From the NCBI GenBank assembly GCA_947581845.1, contig CANPVY010000054.1:1-11882 (forward strand): a DNA stretch of 11,882 nucleotides, given 5' to 3'. The stretch's first letter is position 1; every line of letters begins with the position of its first letter. The stretch comes from an uncultured bacterium (GTDB lineage Bacteria; Gemmatimonadota; Gemmatimonadetes; Palauibacterales; KS3-K002). This document shows positions 1 to 6,944 of the stretch, piece by piece. A model generated the notes under the pieces. That model was given only the letters and a program-made list of their open reading frames with translations, ran no database searches and had not been told where the DNA came from. A program made the translations under genes and the position numbers.

Positions 1-1
1 G

Positions 2-658
2 GATCTGGGATTCGCCAGGATCGATACCCACCGTGCTCTGCGACAGGGCTATCCAGAGGTGGTCTATTGCCCCGGCAAGACGCCCGATCAGGTGTCCGAG
101 ATTTGCGCGAGCCTCGCCGCCGCCGGTGACGGCCTGCTGGTCACACGCGCCGACGAGGCCATCCGGCGGCGGCTGGCCCAGGAGCACGCTCGCATCGAGA
201 TCAACGACCTGGCACGAACGGGCTACCTGCCGCCCGACGAGCCGTTGCAAGTCGCTGTGCGCGGACCCGTCCTGATCGTCAGCGCTGGCACCTCGGATCT
301 CCCGGTTGCCGAGGAAGCGGCGGTGGCCGCCCGGGCGATGGGCAATCCGATCAGACGCCTCGATGATGTGGGCGTGGCCGGAATCCATCGCCTGCTCGCC
401 GATCAGCGGGAGCTCCGGGAGGCGGCCGTGATCATCGTCGTGGCAGGCATGGAAGCCGCACTCGCCTCGGTCGTCGGCGGGCTGGTCTCGGCACCCGTCG
501 TCGCCGTACCCACCAGTATCGGCTACGGCGCCTCGTTCGCCGGGCTCGCGGCGCTACTCTCGCTGCTCAACAGCTGTGCGCCGGGCGTCGTGGTCGTCAA
601 CATCGATAACGGGTATGGCGCCGCCGCCGCCGCTACCCGCATCAACCGCCGCGCCTAG
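2..658 (+). CDS. larB: LarB, pyridinium-3,5-biscarboxylic acid mononucleotide synthase (5' truncated)
   Basis: This is the C-terminal 218 codons of LarB; the reading frame is open from position 2 and continues left of the window, so the GTG at 59 is not the start. LarB carboxylates nicotinic acid adenine dinucleotide and releases AMP, the first step of nickel-pincer nucleotide synthesis for LarA-type racemases; it acts in the cytoplasm. The visible part begins with the family motif around DTHRALRQGYPEVV and GKTPDQ, then a PurE-like domain with GTSDLPVAEEAA, the AGMEAALASVVGGLV segment, and PTSIGYGASFAG near the end. The Cys in LLNSCAPG (codon 575-577) corresponds to the catalytic Cys reported for Lactobacillus plantarum LarB. 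The C-terminus (VVNIDNGYGA) is typical. No larC, larE or larA is visible here. The diguanylate cyclase follows after 9 nt in the same frame, suggesting cotranscription. Confidence 0.93.
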   Translation, partial: DLGFARIDTHRALRQGYPEVVYCPGKTPDQVSEICASLAAAGDGLLVTRADEAIRRRLAQEHARIEINDLARTGYLPPDEPLQVAVRGPVLIVSAGTSDLPVAEEAAVAARAMGNPIRRLDDVGVAGIHRLLADQRELREAAVIIVVAGMEAALASVVGGLVSAPVVAVPTSIGYGASFAGLAALLSLLNSCAPGVVVVNIDNGYGAAAAATRINRRA

Positions 659-667
659 CCTCTCGCC

Positions 668-2113
668 ATGAGGGACTCGCTGCGAGGGTTCGAGAGCGTG
701 GCGGCCGAGCTCCGCTCCTGGCTGGAAGCGTTGCGCCTGGCGCTCGGTGCCGAGACCGCCTGTCTCTGGACGCTGGCCAGCACGGATCGTCTCAGCGTTG
801 CGTTGCACTCCCCCCGCGAGACCGAGATCACGCCTGAAGATGTCCCGCTTCACGGACACGCGCTCGGCTGGGTGGTGACTGAGGGTGTGTCGCTGCGGGC
901 CTCCCGCAGGGACATCTTCCGCGGCGCCGAGGAGGGGTGGGTGGTGGCCGCTCCCGTGTCTGAGGTGCGCGGCGAGCGAATCGGTTGCGTCGCTTTGGAG
1001 TTCGACGGTGTGCCGCGTTTGGACGCACCGCGTGCCCTGGAACTCGCCGCCGCCCTGGCCGGTCGCTTGCTGGGGGATGTGCATGCCGCGGAGCGTGCCC
1101 TTACTGACCTGCGCAAGTACGAGGCGCTCTACGGGGCGATCCAGGATCTTGATCGAGAACTGGACCTGGCGGAGCTCGCCTCCAGTGTGTGCCGTCGGGC
1201 GCGGCGCGTGAGCGGAGCCCGCGGTGCCGTGGTAGCCCGCTGGGATAGCGGCCGCGGCGAGGGTAGCATCCTCGCCAGCGACGGAGAGACGGGCAGAGAT
1301 CTCGCGGGTGCCCAGCTGGATGGTGAGTCGTCGTTCCTGGGCCTCGCGCTGAGCAACGTGACCGTCCTGCCGCGTGACGATCTGACGGGGAAGGCGAGGT
1401 TCCCGCTCTACGTCCAGGGAGTCGATTCCCGGGCAGGGTCGGCGGTCATCGTGCCGATGGTCGCCGACGCGGATCCGATCGGGGCCTTGGCGGTCGAGTA
1501 CGAGCGGCCCCGCCAGTACACGGAGGGCGATCTCGAGCGGCTCAAGGCGCTCGCTCTGTTCGTCGGCCCGGCGTTCCGTAACGCAGTGGCGTTCGGAGAG
1601 GTGAAGGCGCTTTCGCTCACCGACGCGCTCACCGGGCTGCCTAACCGCCGGGCAACGGAGCGCGCTCTGGCCTCCACGATAGCCGTGGCCGAGCGGGCCG
1701 GCGGCCCTTTCGCGGTGGCGGTAGCCGACATCGATCACTTCAAGCGCCTCAACGACCGCCACGGTCATGACGCTGGCGACTTGGTGCTTCGCAGCGTGGC
1801 GCGCACGATCCGCGAGGGACTCCGTCCCGGTGACCACGCCGGACGCTGGGGCGGCGAGGAATTCCTGATCGTGCTCGCGGCGACCTCGCTGGAAGACGCT
1901 GCACGCGTCGTGGAGCGCGTACGCCGGAGCGTCGAGCTGATGCATGTCGAGTGGGAGGGGTGCGCGCTTTCCGTGACGATATCCGTGGGCCTCAGCGCCT
2001 ATCCCGAGGTCGTCCGCAGCGGCGCCGCCACCGTAGCATCGGCCGACGCCGCCCTCTACAAAGCCAAGCGTAGCGGCCGAAACGTCGTAGCTCTGGCCGA
2101 CGTGCGGGGTTAG
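668..2113 (+). CDS. Diguanylate cyclase with two N-terminal GAF-like domains
   Basis: A 481-residue soluble protein predicted to condense two GTP to cyclic di-GMP. Residues about 10-135 and 145-310 look like two GAF-type sensor domains, the second being clearer (ending in VIVPMVADADPIGALAVEYE). The GGDEF domain spans about 315-478: DALTGLPNRR from residue 319, metal-binding DIDHFKRLNDRHGHDAGD, and the active-site GGEEF at 395-399. An RxxD inhibitory site (RPGD, 386-389) sits exactly five residues before GGEEF, as in feedback-inhibited cyclases such as PleD. No transmembrane segment is seen, so the signal is probably cytoplasmic. The ATG at 668 has no Shine-Dalgarno sequence and lies 9 nt after the larB stop, so it may depend on reinitiation; GTG at 698, preceded by GAGGG, is an alternative start. 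The sensed ligand cannot be told from sequence. Confidence 0.94.
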   Translation: MRDSLRGFESVAAELRSWLEALRLALGAETACLWTLASTDRLSVALHSPRETEITPEDVPLHGHALGWVVTEGVSLRASRRDIFRGAEEGWVVAAPVSEVRGERIGCVALEFDGVPRLDAPRALELAAALAGRLLGDVHAAERALTDLRKYEALYGAIQDLDRELDLAELASSVCRRARRVSGARGAVVARWDSGRGEGSILASDGETGRDLAGAQLDGESSFLGLALSNVTVLPRDDLTGKARFPLYVQGVDSRAGSAVIVPMVADADPIGALAVEYERPRQYTEGDLERLKALALFVGPAFRNAVAFGEVKALSLTDALTGLPNRRATERALASTIAVAERAGGPFAVAVADIDHFKRLNDRHGHDAGDLVLRSVARTIREGLRPGDHAGRWGGEEFLIVLAATSLEDAARVVERVRRSVELMHVEWEGCALSVTISVGLSAYPEVVRSGAATVASADAALYKAKRSGRNVVALADVRG

Positions 2114-2129
2114 GCGGTCCGCGCTCGGC

Positions 2130-2157
2130 TTCCCTTTCGGCGCTGGGGCCTTAACTT
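2130..2157 (+). promoter_or_regulatory. Possible sigma70-type promoter of ssrA
   Basis: TTCCCT (2130-2135) and TAACTT (2152-2157) are separated by 16 bp, and TAACTT ends about 20 nt before the mature 5' end of the tmRNA at 2177. Match to the consensus is weak at -35 and moderate at -10. It was chosen mainly because ssrA needs a promoter in the 63-bp gap after the cyclase gene; readthrough from the upstream operon is also possible. Confidence 0.3.
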
Positions 2158-2176
2158 TAGTGTGCGTGACGCTCGT

Positions 2177-2529
2177 GGGGGCGAACTGGCTTCGACGGGT
2201 TTAGTGAACGCGGAGCAGCGTGCCGAGGGCGCCTGGCCCCTCGTAAATCAAACGGGCACAAACACAACTGCCAACCACAACTTGGCACTGGCTGCCTAAG
2301 CGGGCAGTCCGCCTCCTGATCGACCCGGCCCGAGGCCGGTCTTGAGGTGTCGCTAAATCGGGCTGGCCGGTGGACGCGGCCGCGGCGTCAACGGCGAGAT
2401 CTGAGGGCGGCTGGCTTCGGGAAGGTAGCCTAGCGGCCGACCCGGAGTAAGACAAAATACGCTAGGCTACGCACGTAGCGGCTCTGCCGGATCTATTCTC
2501 GGACGCGGGTTCAATTCCCGCCGCCTCCA
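2177..2529 (+). ncRNA. ssrA: Transfer-messenger RNA (tmRNA, SsrA)
   Basis: tmRNA rescues stalled ribosomes with SmpB and adds a degradation tag. The 5' end reads GGGGGCGAACTGGCTTCGACGGG and the 3' end carries the conserved T arm (GCGGG, loop TTCAATT, CCCGC). The acceptor stem pairs GGGGGCG (2177-2183) with CGCCTCC (2522-2528), including a G3-U wobble as needed for alanyl-tRNA synthetase, followed by discriminator A at 2529. The next three bases are TCA rather than CCA, so CCA must be added after transcription, assuming this end is right. The tag frame lies at 2255-2299, and the GC-rich sequence between it and the 3' half is where the pseudoknots would be. It is a one-piece, not permuted, tmRNA of about 353 nt. 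It sits between the cyclase gene and thiI, with no convincing terminator hairpin downstream. Confidence 0.97.
2255..2299 (+). other. tmRNA proteolysis-tag reading frame
   Basis: Inside the tmRNA, codons from GGC at 2255 to the TAA at 2297-2299 encode GTNTTANHNLALAA, giving a tag (A)GTNTTANHNLALAA if GGC is the resume codon. The C-terminal LALAA is the expected ClpXP-recognised end. The resume codon is inferred by analogy with Bacteroidetes tags that start with Gly; if translation resumes one codon later the tag loses the Gly. Thr-rich and His-containing tag sequence is unlike the familiar ANDENYALAA. Confidence 0.82.
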
Positions 2530-2719
2530 TCAACTGGCTTGTAAGACCCCACGCTGCCGCCGCTCGCAGTCCCCACGCACGCGGACCAAGGGACGACCCG
2601 CCGCACTTCTGCTCGATATCACTGGGCATGCGGGCGCGCGAGTCCCGCGGCCCGGTCGTTCTGGCCGGCTGGTGGATACCTGAGATGGGCCTGGGAGGGC
2701 CTGGCCGATTCGCTCAGCG

Positions 2720-4195
2720 ATGGATCGTAGCGACTACGCGCACCGTATTCTGATACGCCCGTCGGGTGAACTGTCCACCAAGTCGCGGCGCACCCGACGC
2801 AGGTTCCAGCGACGCCTGGTCGAAAGCCTCGAGGATGCGCTGCGTACCACAGGTGTATCCTTCCGCGTGCACGACGATTGGGGGCGGATCCACGTCGAGG
2901 CTTCCAGTCGTGCCGCCCTCGAGGTCATCCCGCGCGTCTTCGGTATCGCTTCCCTGTCGGAGATCGAGGCGACCGCCGAGCCGCGCCTCGCCTCAATCAT
3001 CGAGGTCGGTCGGCGCGTGTACGCCGAACGTGTGCGCGGTCGCACCTTCGCCGTGCGGGCGCGTCGCACCGCGAGCCTGCCCTTCACGTCGCGCGATATC
3101 AACTGCGGCCTCGGCGCCGCGTTGAACCGTCACGCGCAAGTGAACCTGGATCAACCCGAGCTGACCGTCGGGGTCGAGGCCCGTGCGGAAGCCGCCTACT
3201 TCTTCAGCCGCCGCATCCCGGGCGCCGGCGGTCTGCCCGCCGGCGTCGAGGGCACAGCCGTTGCCCTGATCTCCGGCGGCTACGACTCCGCTGTCGCCGC
3301 CTGGCTGATGCTGAGGCGCGGTGTCGCCCTCGACTACGTGTTCTGCAACCTGGCGGGCGCTGCCTACGAGCGCGCTGTGCTGGCTGTCGCCAAGCTGCTG
3401 GCCGACGGGTGGGGCTACGGACTGCGGCCGCGCATCCATGTCCTCGATTTCGAGCAACAGGTGCGCGCGCTGAAGCAGCGGGTGAAGGAGAGCTTCTGGC
3501 AGGTGGTCCTGAAATGCCTCATGTACCGCGCAGCGGGGCGGATCGCCCGCGAGATCGGGGCCCACGCGATCGTCACCGGTGAGGCGGTCGGCCAGGTCTC
3601 GTCGCAGACGCTGGCAAACCTCTGCGCCATCGACGGGAGCGTGGAGGTGCCCGTGCTGCGTCCACTGCTGGGCTTCGACAAGCCGGAGATCATCCAGCGC
3701 AGCCGCGAGATCGGTACCTATGCCCTCTCCGAGAAGGTGCGCGAGTACTGCGCGCTCACCGAGGCCAAGCCCGTCACCGATGCGACGCCCGAGGAGACGG
3801 CGGCCGAGCAGGCCAAGCTCGATCTGGGCGTGCTCGACGATGCTGTGGCAGGCCGACGTGTGCTCGACCTGCGTAACCTGGACGCCAGCGAGCTGGTGCT
3901 GCCCTACCTGTACACCTCAGAGATCCCGTCGGAGGCCGTGGTCATCGACACGCGCCCGCTCGCGCAGTATGAGCCATGGCACTACCCCGGTGCCGTGCAC
4001 CACGACTTCTGGGATCTCTTCCAGGGTCTCGGGTCACTCGACCGCGACCGCACCTACGTGCTCTACTGCGAGCTGGGTCTCAAGTCCGCCCAGCTGGCCG
4101 AGAAGATGCAGCAGGCCGGCTTCGAGGCTTACAGCTATAAGGGTGGTGTGCGTGCCCTCAGAAACGCGGAATCGACAGGCCCTCCGCCGACCTAG
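2720..4195 (+). CDS. thiI: ThiI, tRNA 4-thiouridine synthase with rhodanese domain
   Basis: A 491-residue protein that adenylates U8 of tRNA and inserts sulfur to make 4-thiouridine; the rhodanese domain can also feed sulfur to thiamine thiazole synthesis. The N-terminal ferredoxin-like and THUMP region (about 1-165) includes the PSGELSTKSRRTRRRF segment that corresponds to the usual GEIxLKGxNRxxF. The PP-loop ATP pyrophosphatase motif SGGYDS is at 185-190, and TGEAVGQVSSQTLANL is characteristic of the domain. Cys344 (EYCALTEAKP) matches the disulfide-forming Cys344 of E. coli, and the rhodanese loop has Cys450 in YCELGLKS, matching E. coli Cys456. ATG 2720 is the only ATG, GTG or TTG after the in-frame TGA at 2681; its nearest SD-like sequence (GGGAGGG, 2693-2699) is about 20 nt away, so the initiation signal is weak. 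The stop overlaps that of convergent mlaD. Confidence 0.95.
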   Translation: MDRSDYAHRILIRPSGELSTKSRRTRRRFQRRLVESLEDALRTTGVSFRVHDDWGRIHVEASSRAALEVIPRVFGIASLSEIEATAEPRLASIIEVGRRVYAERVRGRTFAVRARRTASLPFTSRDINCGLGAALNRHAQVNLDQPELTVGVEARAEAAYFFSRRIPGAGGLPAGVEGTAVALISGGYDSAVAAWLMLRRGVALDYVFCNLAGAAYERAVLAVAKLLADGWGYGLRPRIHVLDFEQQVRALKQRVKESFWQVVLKCLMYRAAGRIAREIGAHAIVTGEAVGQVSSQTLANLCAIDGSVEVPVLRPLLGFDKPEIIQRSREIGTYALSEKVREYCALTEAKPVTDATPEETAAEQAKLDLGVLDDAVAGRRVLDLRNLDASELVLPYLYTSEIPSEAVVIDTRPLAQYEPWHYPGAVHHDFWDLFQGLGSLDRDRTYVLYCELGLKSAQLAEKMQQAGFEAYSYKGGVRALRNAESTGPPPT

Positions 4196-5172
4196 AACAC
4201 CCGGATCGGCGGGACGTACTTGCGCGGATTCTCCCGCAGCTCCGCCACAACCGTCTGCATGTCGACCAGCAGCTTGAGAACGCTCTCGTAGAGCTCCTGG
4301 TCCGTCATCAGCTGGCCCAGCGTCCCCTCGCCCGCCTCCAGTGAGGCCAACAGCGAGTCCGCACGCGCCGAGGTGGCGGCCAGCTGCCAGTACAGCGTCT
4401 CGTCCGTCAGCAGGCGCGACAGCGTTCCCTCCCCACTGACCAGGACCGCCGTCAGCGTGTCCAGGTCGGCGATCACCGAGCGCAGGTTCTCGTACAGCTG
4501 ATCGTCTTCGGCAAGCTGTGCCAGCACCCCCTCGCCGCCGGCCACCGTGGTGAGGAAGCGGTTCATCGAGCGCGACGTGCGGATGAGCTCGGCGTACAGC
4601 GTCGTGTCCATCAACAGCTGCCCCGCCGTACCACGACCGACGAGCAGGCTGTCGGCGATCGAGCGCAGGCTGCGCAGCATGACCGCGACGTCATCGACCA
4701 GTTCGAAGGCGGTGCCCAGCATCTGCTCGTAGTCCAGGGCGACGGCGCTCGCTACCGTGTCGCCCTGCTCCAGCATGCGCGCCTCGGCACTCCCCGGCGT
4801 GAGATCGATGATCTTGTCGCCCAGTAGCCCTACGGTTCGAATCCGTGCCTCGGAGTCGCTGCGGATCTGCTCCTTCACCGCCCGATTCACGCCCAGCGTG
4901 ATCTTCAGCACATGGTCCGGGTGCGAGCGCTCGGCGACGGGGACGAACTCGATGCGCTCGACCTTGCCCACATCCTGACCGGCCAGGCGCACACTCGCCC
5001 CCTGCAACAGCCCGCTCGCGCTGGGCACGAGCGTGATCAGCCGGTACCGCTCGCCGAACACCGCGCCGGTCTCGCCGACGAAGAAGATTGCTAGGGCCAG
5101 CACGATGATAGCGGTCGTGACCGCGAGCCCCACGCGGACCTGACGCCAGCTGATCCCCGACGTGCCGTTCAT
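4192..5172 (-). CDS. mlaD: MlaD-family (MCE domain) lipid-transport protein
   Basis: A 326-residue substrate-binding component of an Mla-type ABC lipid transporter, anchored in the inner membrane. Residues about 13-33 form a single N-terminal membrane helix (VGLAVTTAIIVLALAIFFVG). The MCE domain covers about 38-125, with the typical ASGLLQGASVRLAGQDVGKVERI and VGLLGDKIIDLTPGS segments. Residues 179-314 are four tandem 34-residue repeats (separate entry), and the protein ends NPRKYVPPIRVF, like the NPxxYV ending of many MCE proteins outside Proteobacteria. It is longer than E. coli MlaD (about 183 residues) because of the repeats. ATG 5172 follows GGAGGAGG by about 11 nt and lies 22 nt after the mlaF stop. 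It is the last gene of mlaE-mlaF-mlaD; its stop overlaps the convergent thiI stop, leaving no room for mlaC. It may instead belong to a phylum-specific MCE lineage. Confidence 0.92.
   Translation of the reverse strand: MNGTSGISWRQVRVGLAVTTAIIVLALAIFFVGETGAVFGERYRLITLVPSASGLLQGASVRLAGQDVGKVERIEFVPVAERSHPDHVLKITLGVNRAVKEQIRSDSEARIRTVGLLGDKIIDLTPGSAEARMLEQGDTVASAVALDYEQMLGTAFELVDDVAVMLRSLRSIADSLLVGRGTAGQLLMDTTLYAELIRTSRSMNRFLTTVAGGEGVLAQLAEDDQLYENLRSVIADLDTLTAVLVSGEGTLSRLLTDETLYWQLAATSARADSLLASLEAGEGTLGQLMTDQELYESVLKLLVDMQTVVAELRENPRKYVPPIRVF
4231..4638 (-). repeat. Four 34-residue repeats in the MlaD C-terminal region
   Basis: The MlaD-like protein has four consecutive units of exactly 34 residues at 179-212, 213-246, 247-280 and 281-314. 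Each begins G(R/E)G followed by a (T/V)(L/A)-x-(Q/R)-L segment, has D-x-x-L-Y in the first half (TTLY, DQLY, ETLY, QELY), and ends in a long amphipathic helical stretch. The codons have diverged, so this is an old protein-level repeat and not a recent DNA duplication. Confidence 0.85.
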
Positions 5173-5194
5173 GCGCTTGGCGACCTCCTCCCCC

Positions 5195-6007
5195 TCAATC
5201 TACGAACTCCCGCACATAAACGTTACCCGACGTCATGGTCTCCTCCGGTGTGCCATAAAAGATGATCTCGCCGTCCTTGAGCATGGCGATGTGGGTGGAG
5301 ACCTCCATCACCGCGCGCACGTCATGGCTAACCACCACTGCGGTCACCTCCAGCTCGTCCTCCAGCCGCTTCATCAGCGCCACGATCATCCGCGCCGTGA
5401 CCGGATCGAGTCCGGTCGTCGGCTCGTCGAAGAGCAAGATCTTGGGTTCGTGCACGATGGCCCGCGCGATCCCCACTCGCTTCTTTTGCCCGCCGGACAG
5501 CTCGGCCGGCAGCCGCGCGCCCAGCTCGTCCATTGAGAGGTCCACCATCACCAGGGCCTGGCGTACCCTGGCCGCTACTTCCTCCTCGCGCAGCCGCATG
5601 TGCTCGCGCAGGGGAAAGGCCACGTTCTCGTACACGCTGAGCGAATCGAAAAGAGCTGACGCCTGGAACACCATGCCCATCTTCTGCCGGACCTTCAGGA
5701 CCTCCTCGAACGTCAGCTGGTTGATGTCCTCACCGTCGATCAGGATCTGGCCGCCGTCCGGCACCAGCAGCCGCAGGATGAGCTTCAGGATGGTCGACTT
5801 GCCGACCCCCGAGGCGCCCAGGATGCCCAGCGCCTCACCCTCGCGGACCCAGAACGAGATCTCGTTCAGCACCCTGTTGCCGTCGAAGGCGAGGCTCAGG
5901 TCGCGCACCTCCAGCACGACAGGCGGCTCGGCCCCGCTCGCTGCTGCAGTCCGATTGGCCGTATCCGAATGCGACACACGCATGGGCTGGTGATCGTCTT
6001 CCATCAT
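5195..6007 (-). CDS. mlaF: MlaF-family ABC transporter ATP-binding protein
   Basis: A 270-residue cytoplasmic ATPase predicted to power the MlaE permease. All nucleotide-binding motifs are intact: Walker A GASGVGKST (64-72), Q-loop (Gln115, in MVFQASALF), signature LSGGQKKR (from 170), Walker B ILLFDEP (190-196) followed by TTGLDP, and the H-loop His228. The frame stays open far upstream to 6871, but that extension lies antisense-free within the mlaE frame region and encodes no family sequence, so the start is placed at ATG 6007 (or the adjacent ATG 6004). The mlaE stop TAA shares its last A with this ATG (TAATG), indicating translational coupling; no clear Shine-Dalgarno sequence is present. 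About 30 variable N-terminal residues precede the ABC domain, so an internal start at Met9 cannot be excluded. mlaD follows after 22 nt. Confidence 0.93.
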   Translation of the reverse strand: MMEDDHQPMRVSHSDTANRTAAASGAEPPVVLEVRDLSLAFDGNRVLNEISFWVREGEALGILGASGVGKSTILKLILRLLVPDGGQILIDGEDINQLTFEEVLKVRQKMGMVFQASALFDSLSVYENVAFPLREHMRLREEEVAARVRQALVMVDLSMDELGARLPAELSGGQKKRVGIARAIVHEPKILLFDEPTTGLDPVTARMIVALMKRLEDELEVTAVVVSHDVRAVMEVSTHIAMLKDGEIIFYGTPEETMTSGNVYVREFVD

Positions 6008-6816
6008 TAGAACAGAATAGCTATCAACAGCTGGGTCAGAAAATAGTCCACAGCGAGGATCAGGATCGAGGCGGTCACGACCGCACGGGTGGTGCTCACG
6101 CCCACGCCCTCCGTGCCACCCCGCGTCTGCAATCCGAAGTAGCAGCCGGTCATGGCGATGATCCCCCCGAAAAAGAACGGCTTGACCAGCCCGGCCAGCA
6201 CGTCCTTGGGCACGAACCGGAAGATGAAGCCCGACTCGGCCAGCGTCTGGTACACCGTGCGCATGTACAGGTCGGCGGTCAGGTCGAGCTTGAGCACAGC
6301 GATGAGCAGGCCGCCCAGGATCCCGATCAGATTCGTGATCACGGTTAACACCGGCAGCATGAGCAGCGCGGCGACCAGCCGCGGGGTAACCAGCTTCTTG
6401 ATAGGGTCGGTCCCGAGCACGTTCAGCGCATCGATTTGCTCGGTCACCTTCATCGAGCCGAGCTGGGCCGCCATGCCGGAACCCACGCGCCCCGCGACCA
6501 TGAGCGCGGTGAGCACCGGGCCCAGCTCGCGTACCATGCTCGAGCCGACCAACCGTCCAATGTAGATGGTGGCCCCGAACTTCCGCATCTCGATCGAACT
6601 CTGCAGGGCCAGCACCATGCCCGTGAACAGGCCCGTGAGCAGGACGATCCCCAAGGAACCGACGCCGATCACGTCCATCTGTTGCAGCGTGTCCCGCCAG
6701 TAGAAGGGCCGGGCCACGATCGAACGCAGTGCCTTGGCGGTCAGGACCGTGTACTCCTGAACGCCCAGCACGGCTCGCTTCACAGAACCCTCGATTACAA
6801 GCCAGACTGCCGCCAT
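6007..6816 (-). CDS. mlaE: MlaE-family ABC transporter permease
   Basis: A 269-residue inner-membrane permease for phospholipid trafficking between inner and outer membranes. It shows the MlaE family pattern: an N-terminal interface helix, FTGMVLALQSSIEMRKFGA, the strongly conserved RELGPVLTALMVAGRVGSGMAAQLGSMKVTEQIDAL coupling region (about residues 95-130), and several hydrophobic spans up to the C-terminal VDYFLTQLLIAILF. Length fits the family (about 260 residues). ATG 6816 is preceded by AGGGAGG with good spacing. It is the first gene of the mlaE-mlaF-mlaD operon, overlapping mlaF by one base. The gene order differs from E. coli (mlaF-E-D-C-B), and mlaB and mlaC homologues are not adjacent. 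It diverges from fhs across 128 bp, and no strong minus-strand promoter is obvious there. Confidence 0.95.
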   Translation of the reverse strand: MAAVWLVIEGSVKRAVLGVQEYTVLTAKALRSIVARPFYWRDTLQQMDVIGVGSLGIVLLTGLFTGMVLALQSSIEMRKFGATIYIGRLVGSSMVRELGPVLTALMVAGRVGSGMAAQLGSMKVTEQIDALNVLGTDPIKKLVTPRLVAALLMLPVLTVITNLIGILGGLLIAVLKLDLTADLYMRTVYQTLAESGFIFRFVPKDVLAGLVKPFFFGGIIAMTGCYFGLQTRGGTEGVGVSTTRAVVTASILILAVDYFLTQLLIAILF

Positions 6817-6852
6817 GGTCCTCCCTCTTGGCCGTGCGGCTCAGCCCTGCCT

Positions 6853-6881
6853 TTGACGCTCGCTCCGCCATGTTTTATCTT
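6853..6881 (+). promoter_or_regulatory. Predicted sigma70-type promoter for fhs-ridA
   Basis: TTGACG (6853-6858) and TATCTT (6876-6881) are separated by the ideal 17 bp within the mlaE/fhs divergent gap. Transcription would start near 6888, giving a leader of roughly 57 nt before the fhs ATG. The leader shows no recognisable riboswitch. The same gap must also drive mlaE on the other strand, where only a weak TTGCGT/GATAAA pair is visible. Confidence 0.45.
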
Positions 6882-6944
6882 CGCGCGCCACCTCACGCAA
6901 GGAAAGCCCCAACGCCACAACGTCAGCAAGCCAGGGGTCCGAAT

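Noticed and set aside
554..1945. Long minus-strand ORF (463 codons) opposite the diguanylate cyclase gene
   Set aside because: The plus-strand frame has unmistakable GGDEF motifs; the antisense frame is Arg/His/Gly-rich low-complexity sequence typical of shadows in high-GC genes, with no recognisable domain.
2687..2704. Direct repeat GGGCCTGG separated by GA before thiI
   Set aside because: An 8-bp repeat in GC-rich sequence is likely by chance, and it has no inverted symmetry or evident role.
6008..6871. N-terminal extension of the mlaF frame to 6871
   Set aside because: It lies entirely within the mlaE gene on the same strand in another frame and encodes no ABC-domain sequence; the TAATG overlap at 6007 marks the real start.
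6729..6944. N-terminal extension of fhs upstream of ATG 6945
   Set aside because: It overlaps the mlaE 5' end on the opposite strand, would swallow the promoter, and is not part of the family; ATG 6945 has an SD and the canonical N-terminus.
6882..6944. Possible ZTP or other folate riboswitch in the fhs leader
   Set aside because: The leader is only about 60 nt and I could not find a paired structure or conserved core of a known riboswitch class.
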